The notes under the pieces: generated by a model | What the model saw: only the letters and a program-made list of their open reading frames with translations | Databases searched by the model: none | What the model was told of the DNA's origin: nothing | Part shown: positions 1 to 7,905 of the stretch, piece after piece | How the letters are laid out: the number at the start of each line of letters is the position of its first letter | Numbering within the stretch: the stretch's first letter is position 1 | Source of the DNA: JAXMHQ01 sp046346665 | GTDB lineage: Bacteria; Verrucomicrobiota; Verrucomicrobiia; Limisphaerales; JAXMHQ01 | Direction of reading: 5' to 3' | Assembly: GCA_046346665.1 (NCBI GenBank) | Contig: JAXMHQ010000008.1 | Location: forward strand, 62,001 to 126,000 | Length of the DNA stretch: 64,000 nucleotides | Made by a program: the position numbers and the translations under genes

Positions 1-1
1 C

Positions 2-1129
2 GTCGTCGCCGAACTCGTCGGCGGCACCGGCATCGCCCGCACCATGATCCTGGCCGCCCTCGAACAGGGCAAACCCGTCATCACCGCCAACAAGGCGCTC
101 CTGTCCGAGCACGGCGAAGAATTGTTCGAAGCCGCGCGCCGCAATCACACCAATCTCTATTACGAAGCCAGCGTCTGCGGCGGCATCCCCATCATCAAGT
201 CGCTCCGCGAAGGCTTCGTCGCCAACCGCATCACCCACCTCTACGGCATCGTCAACGGCACCTGCAATTACATCCTCACCCGGATGAAACTCGAAGGCGC
301 CGATTTCGATTCGGTGCTGAAGGACGCCCAGAAAAACGGCTACGCCGAAACCCCGCCGGACCTCGACATCGACGGCTGGGATTCCCAGCACAAGATCGGC
401 ATCCTCGCGTCTCTCGCCCACGGCTTCTGGGTCGATCACCGGAAAATTCACGTCGAAGGCATCCGCCACATCACCGCGGTCGACATCAAGTTCGCCAATG
501 AACTGGGATATACGATCAAGCTGCTGGGAGTGATCAAGCTGGTAGAGGGCCGAGGGTCGAAGGTCGCGGGCAAAAAATTCCGTACTCCGCACTCCGCACT
601 CCGCGTTCAGGTGTCGGTTTATCCGGCGTTGATTCCGAACAGCCACGTGTTGGCGGGTGTGAACCATGTGTTCAACGCGGTGTTTGTGCGCGGCGACGTG
701 GTGGGCGATACGCTGTTTTACGGGCGCGGCGCCGGCAAGGACGCCACGGCCAGCGCGGTGTTGAGCGATCTCGCGGACGCGGCGCTGGATCTCAAGACCG
801 GCACGCGCCAGCGGCTGGCGCCGTTCGTGGCGCATGACAAGACCGCCGTCGTGGCCCCCATCGCCGAGGTCATCAGCCAGTATTTCGTCCGCCTGGATGT
901 CGTCGACAAGCCCGGCGTGCTGGCAAAAATCGCGGCGATCTTCGGCGCCTCGAACATCGGGATTTCCTCCGTGATCCAGCCCGAAGGCCACGAAGGCAAG
1001 AGCGTGCCGCTGATTTTCATGCTGCACAACGCCCCGAACGGAGCCGTGAGCAAGGCGCTGGACAGGATATCCAAATTGCCGGCCGTGAAAGCCAAGCCGG
1101 TGATGATCCGCGTCGAGGACTTTAACTGA
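2..1129 (+). CDS. hom: Homoserine dehydrogenase (5' end outside window)
   Basis: NADP-dependent reduction of aspartate semialdehyde to homoserine, the branch point to threonine and methionine. The frame is open to the left edge (it reads VVAELVGGTGIART before the first ATG at 44), so the Rossmann start lies outside the window. Visible are the catalytic-domain stretch around GIVNGTCNYIL and GYAETPPDLDIDGWD, and a C-terminal ACT domain (about the last 80 residues, VVDKPGVLAKIAAIF), the usual feedback-sensing unit. Odd: between KLLGVIKLV and VQVSVYPALIP there are roughly 18 residues (GSKVAGKKFRTPHSALR region) encoded by sequence that matches intergenic repeats of this genome (bases 546-605). The frame is kept and the downstream conserved FNAVFVRGD block is intact, so the enzyme is probably functional. 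lysC lies 540 bases downstream in the same direction. Confidence 0.95.
   Translation, partial: VVAELVGGTGIARTMILAALEQGKPVITANKALLSEHGEELFEAARRNHTNLYYEASVCGGIPIIKSLREGFVANRITHLYGIVNGTCNYILTRMKLEGADFDSVLKDAQKNGYAETPPDLDIDGWDSQHKIGILASLAHGFWVDHRKIHVEGIRHITAVDIKFANELGYTIKLLGVIKLVEGRGSKVAGKKFRTPHSALRVQVSVYPALIPNSHVLAGVNHVFNAVFVRGDVVGDTLFYGRGAGKDATASAVLSDLADAALDLKTGTRQRLAPFVAHDKTAVVAPIAEVISQYFVRLDVVDKPGVLAKIAAIFGASNIGISSVIQPEGHEGKSVPLIFMLHNAPNGAVSKALDRISKLPAVKAKPVMIRVEDFN
546..605 (+). repeat. Intergenic-type repeat embedded in hom
   Basis: Two repeat words sit head to tail inside the hom reading frame. CGAGGGTCGAAGGTCG (551-566) is found in reverse complement at about 17155-17170 in a spacer (CGACCTTCGACCCTCG). 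The run of CCGCACT/CCGCACT units (580-605) matches in reverse complement the spacer at 6803-6833 (GCGGAGTGCGGAATG). Both outside copies are intergenic, so the hom copy is best read as an in-frame invasion. Confidence 0.7.
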
Positions 1130-1132
1130 TTG

Positions 1133-1168
1133 GGGCGCGCGAAGGACGCGAAGGCAGCGAAGGAACAC
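1133..1168 (+). repeat. Left degenerate GCGAAGG array flanking GxxExxY gene
   Basis: Tandem degenerate units of the type GCGAAGGACGCGAAGGC fill the gap between the hom stop and the GxxExxY start. The same word in reverse complement (CTTCGCGC) lies at the far end of the gene, so the gene sits between inverted arrays. A related pair without a gene lies at 7758-7872. Confidence 0.7.
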
Positions 1169-1172
1169 AAGC

Positions 1173-1664
1173 ATGGCGAGGAAAGAGCAACTGGGCGAAG
1201 AGGCAATCGGGAAAGCTGTTCTCGACGCCGCGTTCAAAGTCCACTCGGCGTTGGGCCCGGGCCTGCTCGAGTCTGTCTACGAGGCGGCACTTGCCCTTGA
1301 ATTGTCGAAGCAGGGCCTTTCTGTCGAGAGACAAAAGCCTGTGAATGTTTATTACTCCGGGCAATTGCTGGAGGTGGGGTTCCGCGCGGATCTATTGGTT
1401 GAGGGCTTGGTTTTGGTGGAACTCAAATCTGTCGAACACGTCACTCCACTTTTCCAAAAGATCGTCACCAACTACATTCGTTTGATCCCGGTTCGACTGG
1501 GATTTCTGATCAATTTTAACGAAGCACATCTGAAAAACGGCATCCAGCGCGTCACCAACGGCCTCGAAGGCAAACCGTTTTTCGGATCGGAGGCAAGCCC
1601 GTCGGGACCTCTTCCCGCCTTTCCTTCGCCCCCCTCGCGCCCTTCGCGCGACATCCAATTTTAG
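1173..1664 (+). CDS. GxxExxY family protein
   Basis: Small protein of the GxxExxY family, thought to have a PD-(D/E)xK nuclease-like fold; its biological role is not established. The defining motif is G30-LL-E33-SV-Y36. The nuclease-like residues are visible as D74 (RADLLVEG) and E84-L-K86 (VLVELK), followed by QKIVTNYIRL and LGFLINF, the usual ending. Family members are commonly about 120-135 residues; this one is 163 because the last 30 residues (SPPSRPSRD) are read through a repeat array, so they are probably not functional. It separates hom from lysC, with 43 bases before it and 4 after it. Inverted repeat arrays on both sides suggest it moved in as a cassette. ATG at 1173 is the first start after the left array. 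Confidence 0.85.
   Translation: MARKEQLGEEAIGKAVLDAAFKVHSALGPGLLESVYEAALALELSKQGLSVERQKPVNVYYSGQLLEVGFRADLLVEGLVLVELKSVEHVTPLFQKIVTNYIRLIPVRLGFLINFNEAHLKNGIQRVTNGLEGKPFFGSEASPSGPLPAFPSPPSRPSRDIQF
1620..1653 (+). repeat. Right degenerate CTTCGCG array flanking GxxExxY gene
   Basis: Degenerate CCTTCGC / CCTTCGCGC units, the inverted counterpart of the array at 1133-1168. The array is inside the 3' end of the GxxExxY reading frame and supplies its last residues. Confidence 0.65.
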
Positions 1665-1668
1665 TCAC

Positions 1669-2889
1669 ATGGCATTAATAGTCCAAAAATACGGCGGCAC
1701 CTCGGTGGGCAACCCCGAGCGGATCAAGAACGTCGCGGCCCGCGTGGCCAAATACCATTCCAAGGGCGACAAAATCGTCGTGGTCGTCTCCGCCATGAGC
1801 GGCGTCACGGACAATCTCATCAAGCTGGCCAAGGAAATCATGCCCCTGCCCAGCGAACGCGAGATGGACATGCTGCTCGCCACCGGCGAACAAACCACCA
1901 TCGCCCTCACCGCCATGGCGCTCCACTCAATCGGCATCCCCGCCGTCTCGCTCACCGGCGCCCAGGCAGGCATCGTCACCGACAAGGTCCACACGAAAGC
2001 CAAAATCCAGAACATCACCCCCAAACGCGCCCACGAACTGCTCGACCAGGGGAACGTCGTGATCGTTGCCGGATTCCAGGGCGAAACCGCCGAAGGCCAG
2101 ATCACCACGCTGGGCCGCGGCGGATCCGACCTCACCGCCATCGCGCTGGCCGCCGCGTTGAAGGCCGACCTGTGCCAGATTTACACCGACGTCGACGGCG
2201 TTTACACCGCCGATCCGCGCATCGTTCCCACCGCGCGCAAGCTGGAGGAGATTTCCTACGATGAAATGCTCGAACTGGCCAGCCTCGGCGCCAAGGTGAT
2301 GCAGTCGCGCTCAGTCGAGTTCGCCAAGAAATTTGGAGTCGTTTTCGAGGTCCGCTCCAGCCTCAACGAAAACCCAGGAACCCTTGTGAAAGAAGAAACC
2401 AAAAGCATGGAAGGCGTCGTCGTGCGCGGCGTGTCGCTCGACAAAAACCAGGCCAAGATCACTCTCGTCGGCATCCCCGACAAACCCGGCATGGCCGCCC
2501 GCGTGTTCAAAGCGCTGGGCGACGCCACGATCAACGTGGACATGATCGTCCAGAACATCAGCCACGGCTCCGGCGCGCCCGCCACCGACCTCTCCTTCAC
2601 CGCCGACAAACCAGACCTGCTCAAGGCCCGCAAGGTCATCGACGGCCTCAAGGGCGAACTCGGATTCCGCGAAGTCATCGCCACGGAAAACATCGGCAAG
2701 CTCTCCATCGTCGGCGTCGGCATGAAAAGCCACACCGGCGTCGCCGGCAAACTGTTCGAAACCCTCGCCAACAACGGGGTCAACATCGACATGATTTCCA
2801 CCAGCGAAATCAAAATCTCCGTCGTCATCGATCTGGCGAAGGGCGAAGTCGCGATGAAAGCGATTCACGCCGCGTTCCTCGGGAGCTGA
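1669..2889 (+). CDS. lysC: Aspartate kinase
   Basis: Phosphorylates aspartate, the first committed step toward lysine, threonine and methionine. At 406 residues it has the size of the monofunctional class. The N-terminal amino-acid kinase domain begins VQKYGGTSVG (residues 5-14) and contains TTLGRGGSDLTA and the DVDGVYTADPRI nucleotide/substrate segment. Two ACT domains occupy about residues 265-406 (ITLVGIPDKPGMAARVF and LSIVGVGMKSHTGVAGKLF), the usual allosteric site for lysine and/or threonine. ATG at 1669 lies 4 bases after the GxxExxY stop and the protein starts at the expected place. With hom upstream it makes an aspartate-pathway pair, now interrupted by the GxxExxY cassette. Confidence 0.97.
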   Translation: MALIVQKYGGTSVGNPERIKNVAARVAKYHSKGDKIVVVVSAMSGVTDNLIKLAKEIMPLPSEREMDMLLATGEQTTIALTAMALHSIGIPAVSLTGAQAGIVTDKVHTKAKIQNITPKRAHELLDQGNVVIVAGFQGETAEGQITTLGRGGSDLTAIALAAALKADLCQIYTDVDGVYTADPRIVPTARKLEEISYDEMLELASLGAKVMQSRSVEFAKKFGVVFEVRSSLNENPGTLVKEETKSMEGVVVRGVSLDKNQAKITLVGIPDKPGMAARVFKALGDATINVDMIVQNISHGSGAPATDLSFTADKPDLLKARKVIDGLKGELGFREVIATENIGKLSIVGVGMKSHTGVAGKLFETLANNGVNIDMISTSEIKISVVIDLAKGEVAMKAIHAAFLGS

Positions 2890-2903
2890 TCGAAGGGAAC
2901 GGC

Positions 2904-3004
2904 AGACAGAATGAACAGAATGTTCAGAATACTTTGATTGAGCTGCCTCCCGCCGGCTAAGCCGGAGGCGTGATCCATTCTGTTCATTCGGTTCATTCTG
3001 TCCA
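2904..3004 (+). repeat. Inverted CAGAATGAACAGAATG arrays around a GC hairpin
   Basis: Left arm GACAGAATGAACAGAATG (about 2905-2922) and right arm CATTCTGTTCATTC (2976-2989, continuing to 3003) are inverted. The centre carries a strong hairpin, GCCTCC ... GGAGGC with an inner GCCGGC/GCCGG stem (about 2947-2971). It lies between lysC and tatD and could act as a transcript-processing or termination structure; no U-tract is seen. Confidence 0.7.
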
Positions 3005-3016
3005 AACATTCAGCCC

Positions 3017-3823
3017 ATGGACCCGCTCTACGATACACATGCTCACCTGGATTTCCCCGATTTCAACGAGGACCGGGAGCAGGTGATCCAGCGCGCCCGC
3101 GCCGCCGGCATCACGAAGATCATCACCGTCGGCACAGACCTCACATCGAGCCGCCAGGCCCTGGCGCTCGCGGAACAACACGAGGGCATCCACGCCGTCG
3201 TCGGATGGCACCCGTCCCACGTCACCGAGGCGCCGGCCGACATCCGCCCTGCCCTGCGCGAACTGGCGCGCCATCCGAAGACCGCCGCGCTCGGCGAAAC
3301 CGGGCTCGATTATCACCGCCTGCCAAGCGCGAAGTCGGGAGGCTCCGCCGCGGACGACGCCGCCTACAAATCCCGCCAGGCCGAATTGTTCCGTCAACAC
3401 CTGGAAGTCGCAGCCGAGACGGGGCTGAACTGCGTGATCCATCAGCGCGACGCCCTCGAGGACACGCTCGCCGTGTTCCAGCCGTTCGCCAATCGCGTCC
3501 GCGGCGTGTTTCATTGTTTCGTCAACGACACCGCCACGATGCGGCGGATCCTGGATTTGAATTCGCTGGTGAGCTTCACGGGCGTGGCCACGTTCAAGAA
3601 CGCGCAGGAAGTCCGGGACACGCTGGCGGCGACGCCGCTCGGGAGTTTCATGCTGGAGACCGATTGTCCCTACCTCGCCCCGGTTCCCTACCGCGGCAAA
3701 CGCTGCGAACCAGCGTACGTCCGCGACCTCTCCAAAGTCGTGCTCCAGGTCAAAGGCTGCACGGAATCGGAGCTGAGCGCCGCCACCTGCGCCACGGCGG
3801 AGAAATTTTTCCGAGGCCTTTAA
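3017..3823 (+). CDS. tatD: TatD family metal-dependent deoxyribonuclease
   Basis: TIM-barrel metal-dependent hydrolase of the TatD family (DNA 3'-end processing and repair in characterised members; cytosolic). The 268 residues match the usual length. Metal-binding signatures are all present: DTHAHLD (residues 6-12, the HxH pair), GETGLDYH, VIHQRDA, FHCFVND and LETDCPYLAP near the C terminus. A short insertion SAKSGGSAADDAA follows LDYHRLP. ATG at 3017 follows the repeat pair between lysC and this gene. The gene converges on the oxidase downstream, with only a repeat hairpin between the stops. Confidence 0.93.
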   Translation: MDPLYDTHAHLDFPDFNEDREQVIQRARAAGITKIITVGTDLTSSRQALALAEQHEGIHAVVGWHPSHVTEAPADIRPALRELARHPKTAALGETGLDYHRLPSAKSGGSAADDAAYKSRQAELFRQHLEVAAETGLNCVIHQRDALEDTLAVFQPFANRVRGVFHCFVNDTATMRRILDLNSLVSFTGVATFKNAQEVRDTLAATPLGSFMLETDCPYLAPVPYRGKRCEPAYVRDLSKVVLQVKGCTESELSAATCATAEKFFRGL

Positions 3824-3836
3824 CGGCGGAGCCATT

Positions 3837-3916
3837 CGGTTGCAAGTTGCAGGTTGCGGGTTGGGCTCGCGTCAGGCCGGCAGGAACCTGCAACCTGCAA
3901 CCATCAACCTGCAACT
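3837..3916 (+). repeat. Inverted TTGCAGGTTGC arrays between convergent genes
   Basis: Left arm (GGTTGCAAGTTGCAGGTTGC, about 3838-3857) and right arm (AACCTGCAACCTGCAACC, about 3886-3903, then CAACCTGCAAC) are complementary and enclose about 30 bases. Located between the 3' ends of tatD and the oxidase, it could fold into a hairpin that ends or protects both transcripts. The oxidase stop codon and last codons (V-A-G) lie inside the right arm. Confidence 0.7.
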
Positions 3917-6753
3917 CCCTGGCCTTTCGCCAGCGCATTCGCCAGGAACTCCGCCATGTGCAGCGACCGGATCGGCGTGAGGTGCAGCACCTGGTGCCGG
4001 CAGCTCGCGCCGTCGGTGATGAGGAGAGTGCCGAAGGGCTGGTTCCGCACCTGCGCAATCAACGGCTCCGCCACCCGCACCGAAAGGTCATACTTCGATT
4101 CCAGCGCGCCGAACGCCCCCGCCATCCCGCAGCAGCCGCTGTCCAAAATGCTCGCGATCCGTTGCGGGATGCGCTCCAGGAACGACTGCAGCCGCCGCCG
4201 GTTCGTGCCCGCCTTGACATGGCAATGCACATGCACGATCACGCGTTCCGACCTTGAATTGAATTTCAACGCGTGCGGCTCCCGCTCCAGCAGGCCGGTG
4301 ATAAAATCGTGAAACAGAAAACAGCGCTGGGCAACTTTTTCGCTGTTAGGCACCTTCAATTCGCGGTAGTCATCCACGAACATCGAATAACAGGACGGTT
4401 CCAGGAACACGATCGGCGCGTTGTCCACGTGCTGGTTCAACAGCGCCACATTGTGCCGGCCAAGCGCCGCCGCCTCGTCCAGGTTTCCCTGGCTGAACGC
4501 CGGCCGGCCGCAACACTTGCGCCCGCCCAGCAGCACCACCTCGAACCCGGCCGCCTCCAGCACCTTCACCGCCGCAATCCCGATGTTCGGCTCGTGGTAA
4601 CGCACAAACGTGTCGTCCCACAACACCACCCGGCCGCGCGTCGCCGGGTGCGCACGGTGGCGCTTCGTAAACCAATGATCGAACCGCTCGCCCGCGTAAT
4701 GCGGCAGCTTTCGTTTCGACGTGATCCCCAGCACCCGCTCGCCCAGGAACCGCATGATCGATGAATCCAGAAACTGGTTCGACAACGCCGGCATCCGGCA
4801 CCCGATCCGGCCCAGCCGGTCGAGCGAGCTGAACAGCCGTTCGCGCATCGACAAACCTCGGCGCCGGATGCGCGCGTGCTGCAGGTCGGCTTTCAGCAGC
4901 GCCAGGTTCACGTTGGACGGACATTCCGTGGCGCAGGCTTTGCACGACAGGCATTGGCCCAGAGCCTCCTCGAGTTCGTCCGACAACAGCGGGTCGCGAT
5001 CTTCCAGCCCGCGCCGTTCCAGCACCGCGCGGATCACGTTCGCGCGGCCGCGGGTGGACAGGATCTCCTGGCCCGTGACCGGCCAGGTCGGACACATCGT
5101 CGGCGCCGGCTTCAAACAGCCGCCGCAGCCGTTGCATTGTTCCAGGTTGCCCAGGAACGATTCGTCCTTCGCCGAATAAGCCAGCACCGGCTCGAACGGC
5201 AGCTTCAGCTCCTGCTCGGGCCGGATGCGCAAATTCGACGTGAACTCATAACGGCCGTCCGGGACGATTTTGCCCGGGTTGAACACGTTGTGCGGATCGA
5301 ATGACGCCTTGATCTCCTGCATCAGTGTGAGGAGATCCGGCCCGAGTTGTTCGGGCATGAATTCCGTGCGCGCGATGCCCACGCCGTGTTCCGCGGCAAG
5401 CGATCCCTTGAATTGCCGTACCAGGGCCGACACCTCGCCGGCCACCGCACGGTATTTCTTCACGCCGTCGCGCGTGTGCAGGTCGATCACCGGCCGCACG
5501 TGGAGCAATCCCGCCGCCGCGTGACCGTAATAGGACGCCTCAAGCCCGAGCCGCCGCATAATGGCTTCCAAGGCGCGGACGAATGCCGGCAACTGCTCCG
5601 GGCGCACCGCCATGTCCTCGATGCCGGGCACCGGTTTGGCCGCGCCTTTGCGCCCGGTCAACAGCGATAACCCCGCCTTGCGCAGCGCCCACACCTGCGC
5701 CGCCGCCTGCGGCGTCTGCAGAATTTTCCGCCGCACCCCCAGCTTCCGCCGCCCCAGCGTCTCCAGCCGCTCTTCTGCGTTGTCAAAAAACTCCACCGCC
5801 AGCACCGACTCCGCCGGCAAAGCGTCGAGGTCCAACAAATCCCGCGCCGCCTGGAACTCCAACTGCCCCCTCGTCTGGTCCAGCAACACACGGTCCATGT
5901 GCTCCACCGCCGCCGGCTTCAGATCCATCACCGCCACCGCCGCCTCCATCGCCGCATCCACGGAATCGAAAAACAGCAGGCCCACCCCGCGCTCGGACGG
6001 CAGCGGCACGATTTTGATTTCAGCCGACAGGATCGCCCCCAGCGTGCCTTCGCTGCCGCAGATCACGTTCAACAAATTGCCCGGTTCCCGCAGACAGCGG
6101 TCAAGCCCGTAACCCGGCCAGCGCTTCATCAATCCCTCCGGGAACCGCTCCCGGATGCTCAACGCGTTCAAATGAACGATGTCCTCGACCAATTCGCGCT
6201 GCCGGGGCAGCGTCCCGCGCGCCGGCCCCACCATCACAAACCGGCCGCCCGACATCACCAGGTCCACCTCGTTCACATGATCCGCCGTGGTCCCGTAGAC
6301 CGGCGTGTGCGACCCGCTCGAATTGTTCGCGATCATCCCCCCCAGCGTCGCGCGCGAACTGGTTGCCACATCCGGCCCGAAACAAAATCCGTGCGGCCGC
6401 AAAAAATTGTTCAGGTGATCCAGCACCACGCCCGCCCCGACGCGCACCGTGCGCCGTTCCAGGTCCAGATCCACGATCTGCCGGTTATACCGCGCAAAAT
6501 CGATGACAAGCCCTTCCCCAACCGCGCCGCCGGCCAGGCCGGTGCCCGCCCCGCGCGGAATGATCTGCACCCCCGCCTGCGTGGCTGCTTCGACGATCGC
6601 GATGGATTGTTTCGTGCCGCGCGGAAAGGCCACGGCGAGCGGTTCGATCTGGTAAAGCGACGCGTCGGTGGCGTAAAGCTGCCGGGTCAGGTTATCGAAT
6701 GCCACTTCGCAATTGACCGCCGCCAGGGTGGAAAGCTGTTGCGTCGACGTCAT
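3904..6753 (-). CDS. FAD-linked oxidase fused to Fe-S heterodisulfide-type domain
   Basis: A GlcD/GlcF-type fusion resembling bacterial D-2-hydroxyacid or D-lactate dehydrogenases (YdiJ class). The N-terminal FAD-binding domain shows PRGAGTGLAGGAVGEGLVIDF and FGPDVATSSRATLGGMIANNSSG; an FAD-oxidase C domain follows, ending in the EHGVGIARTEF segment. Then come two 4Fe-4S motifs, CNGCGGCLKPAPTMCP and CLSCKACATECPSN, and two CCG domains (GGRKCCGRPAFSQ and DSGCCGMAGAFG). Electrons from the 2-hydroxyacid would pass through FAD and the clusters to a membrane or soluble acceptor. The frame stays open upstream to 6987, but that part is repeat sequence; ATG at 6753 (MTSTQQL) fits the family start, giving 949 residues. 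Exact substrate not resolved. Confidence 0.9.
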   Translation of the reverse strand: MTSTQQLSTLAAVNCEVAFDNLTRQLYATDASLYQIEPLAVAFPRGTKQSIAIVEAATQAGVQIIPRGAGTGLAGGAVGEGLVIDFARYNRQIVDLDLERRTVRVGAGVVLDHLNNFLRPHGFCFGPDVATSSRATLGGMIANNSSGSHTPVYGTTADHVNEVDLVMSGGRFVMVGPARGTLPRQRELVEDIVHLNALSIRERFPEGLMKRWPGYGLDRCLREPGNLLNVICGSEGTLGAILSAEIKIVPLPSERGVGLLFFDSVDAAMEAAVAVMDLKPAAVEHMDRVLLDQTRGQLEFQAARDLLDLDALPAESVLAVEFFDNAEERLETLGRRKLGVRRKILQTPQAAAQVWALRKAGLSLLTGRKGAAKPVPGIEDMAVRPEQLPAFVRALEAIMRRLGLEASYYGHAAAGLLHVRPVIDLHTRDGVKKYRAVAGEVSALVRQFKGSLAAEHGVGIARTEFMPEQLGPDLLTLMQEIKASFDPHNVFNPGKIVPDGRYEFTSNLRIRPEQELKLPFEPVLAYSAKDESFLGNLEQCNGCGGCLKPAPTMCPTWPVTGQEILSTRGRANVIRAVLERRGLEDRDPLLSDELEEALGQCLSCKACATECPSNVNLALLKADLQHARIRRRGLSMRERLFSSLDRLGRIGCRMPALSNQFLDSSIMRFLGERVLGITSKRKLPHYAGERFDHWFTKRHRAHPATRGRVVLWDDTFVRYHEPNIGIAAVKVLEAAGFEVVLLGGRKCCGRPAFSQGNLDEAAALGRHNVALLNQHVDNAPIVFLEPSCYSMFVDDYRELKVPNSEKVAQRCFLFHDFITGLLEREPHALKFNSRSERVIVHVHCHVKAGTNRRRLQSFLERIPQRIASILDSGCCGMAGAFGALESKYDLSVRVAEPLIAQVRNQPFGTLLITDGASCRHQVLHLTPIRSLHMAEFLANALAKGQGVAG

Positions 6754-6835
6754 CGGGCGACCCCAATTTACCGGCCGCCCGCCCCAATGACAACCCATTG
6801 AAATGCGGAATGCGAAGTGCGGAGTGCGGAATGGC

Positions 6836-6950
6836 GTAGCCGCAATCGTGAGATTGCGGTTCCACCAGCAGCCGGGATCCCGATCCGCGATTTTACAATC
6901 GCGGCTACGTCGGCTGCCCCCCGTAGCCGCGATCGTCAGATCGCGGTTCC
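6836..6950. repeat. Three REP-like palindromes between divergent genes
   Basis: Copies at 6836-6863, 6885-6908 (reverse orientation) and 6923-6950. Each has the head GTAGCCGC and a stem of about 7 bases, in the best copy CCGCGAT and ATCGCGG around the loop CGTCAG. They fill the promoter region between the oxidase (minus) and the FAH-fold gene (plus). Preceded by a GCGGAATGCGAAGTGCGG repeat at 6804-6833. Confidence 0.8.
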
Positions 6951-6998
6951 CCAAAGCTTGCGAGAGCCCCGGTCCCCTTGTTACCATCGCCCCGCCTT

Positions 6999-7754
6999 AT
7001 GGCTGCCATCGGACGATTTCAAAAAGGAGACGAAGTCTTCCACGCGAAAGTTGTCGATGGCGAATTATTCAAACTGCGCGGCGACGTGTTCGGCTCGCCC
7101 TCCTTCGACCGCAAACCCATTCCCCTCCGCGGCGTCCGCACCCTCACCCCGGTCTCGCCATCCAAGGTCATCGCGGTCGGATTGAACTACGCCGATCACG
7201 CGCGGGAAACCGGCAAGGCGCTGCCGAAGGAACCGCTCTTTTGGTTCAAGGCGAACACCTCGATTATTCCCGACGGCGCGAAGATTGAGATTCCGTTTCC
7301 GGAACATCGCACGGATTTCGAGGCGGAACTGTGCATCGTCATCGGCCGCCGCGTCCGCAACGTGACGCCGTCGTCCGCCGCCCGCTACATCTTCGGCTAC
7401 ACCGCCGCCCAAGACATCAGCGATCGAACGATCCAGAATTCCGAAAGCCAGTGGGCGCGGTGCAAATCGTTCGACACCTTCACGCCGTTCGGGCCCTATG
7501 TGGAAACCAAGCTCGACCCGGCGCACCTGACCATTCAGCTTTTCCAGAACGGCCAGCTCCGGCAGAACTCGAACACGAGCCAATTGATTTTCAACTGCCA
7601 CAAGCTCGTCAGTTTCATCTCCACCAATCTCACCCTGCTCCCCGGCGACATCATCCTCACCGGCACCCCCAGCGGCATCGGCCCGCTGAAATCCGGCGAC
7701 CGCCTGGAAGTCCGCATCCAGGGCCTCGCGCCGCTGGTCAACGGGGTGAAATAG
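6999..7754 (+). CDS. Fumarylacetoacetate hydrolase family protein
   Basis: FAH-fold enzyme of the FAHD1/HpcE type: members act on 2-oxo acids such as acylpyruvates, oxaloacetate or homoprotocatechuate-pathway intermediates using a divalent metal. Signatures: GLNYADHARE, the metal-binding acidic segment DFEAELCIVIG, DISDRTIQ, KSFDTFTPFGPY and LTGTPSGIGPL. ATG at 6999 (MAAIGRFQ) is chosen over an upstream in-frame start because the eight extra residues come from the repeat-rich leader; this gives 251 residues. It diverges from the 2-hydroxyacid oxidase, and both could serve organic-acid catabolism, but the substrate cannot be read from sequence. Confidence 0.88.
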   Translation: MAAIGRFQKGDEVFHAKVVDGELFKLRGDVFGSPSFDRKPIPLRGVRTLTPVSPSKVIAVGLNYADHARETGKALPKEPLFWFKANTSIIPDGAKIEIPFPEHRTDFEAELCIVIGRRVRNVTPSSAARYIFGYTAAQDISDRTIQNSESQWARCKSFDTFTPFGPYVETKLDPAHLTIQLFQNGQLRQNSNTSQLIFNCHKLVSFISTNLTLLPGDIILTGTPSGIGPLKSGDRLEVRIQGLAPLVNGVK

Positions 7755-7757
7755 ATT

Positions 7758-7872
7758 GTCGCGCGAAGCTCGCGACGGCCGCGAAGGAACGGCTTGATAA
7801 ATCAAGAACCGCCCGAAAGGATCTTCCCCAGAAACATCTTCGCGTCCTTCGTTTCTTCGTGGTTGAATAATC
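7758..7872 (+). repeat. Empty inverted GCGAAGG / CTTCGCG array pair
   Basis: Left GCGCGAAGCTCGCGACGG and GCGAAGGAACGG (about 7761-7790), right TTCGCGTCCTTCG and TTCTTCGTGGTT (about 7838-7866). Orientation and words resemble the pair around the GxxExxY gene at 1133-1653, but only about 50 bases lie between the arms here. Confidence 0.6.
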
Positions 7873-7905
7873 TCTTCGTGGTGAGCACACTTCGCACTTC
7901 GAATT

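Noticed and set aside
6754..6987. N-terminal extension of the FAD/Fe-S oxidase to 6987.
   Set aside because: The extension is REP-like and GCGGAATG repeat sequence translated by chance; family homology starts at 6753.
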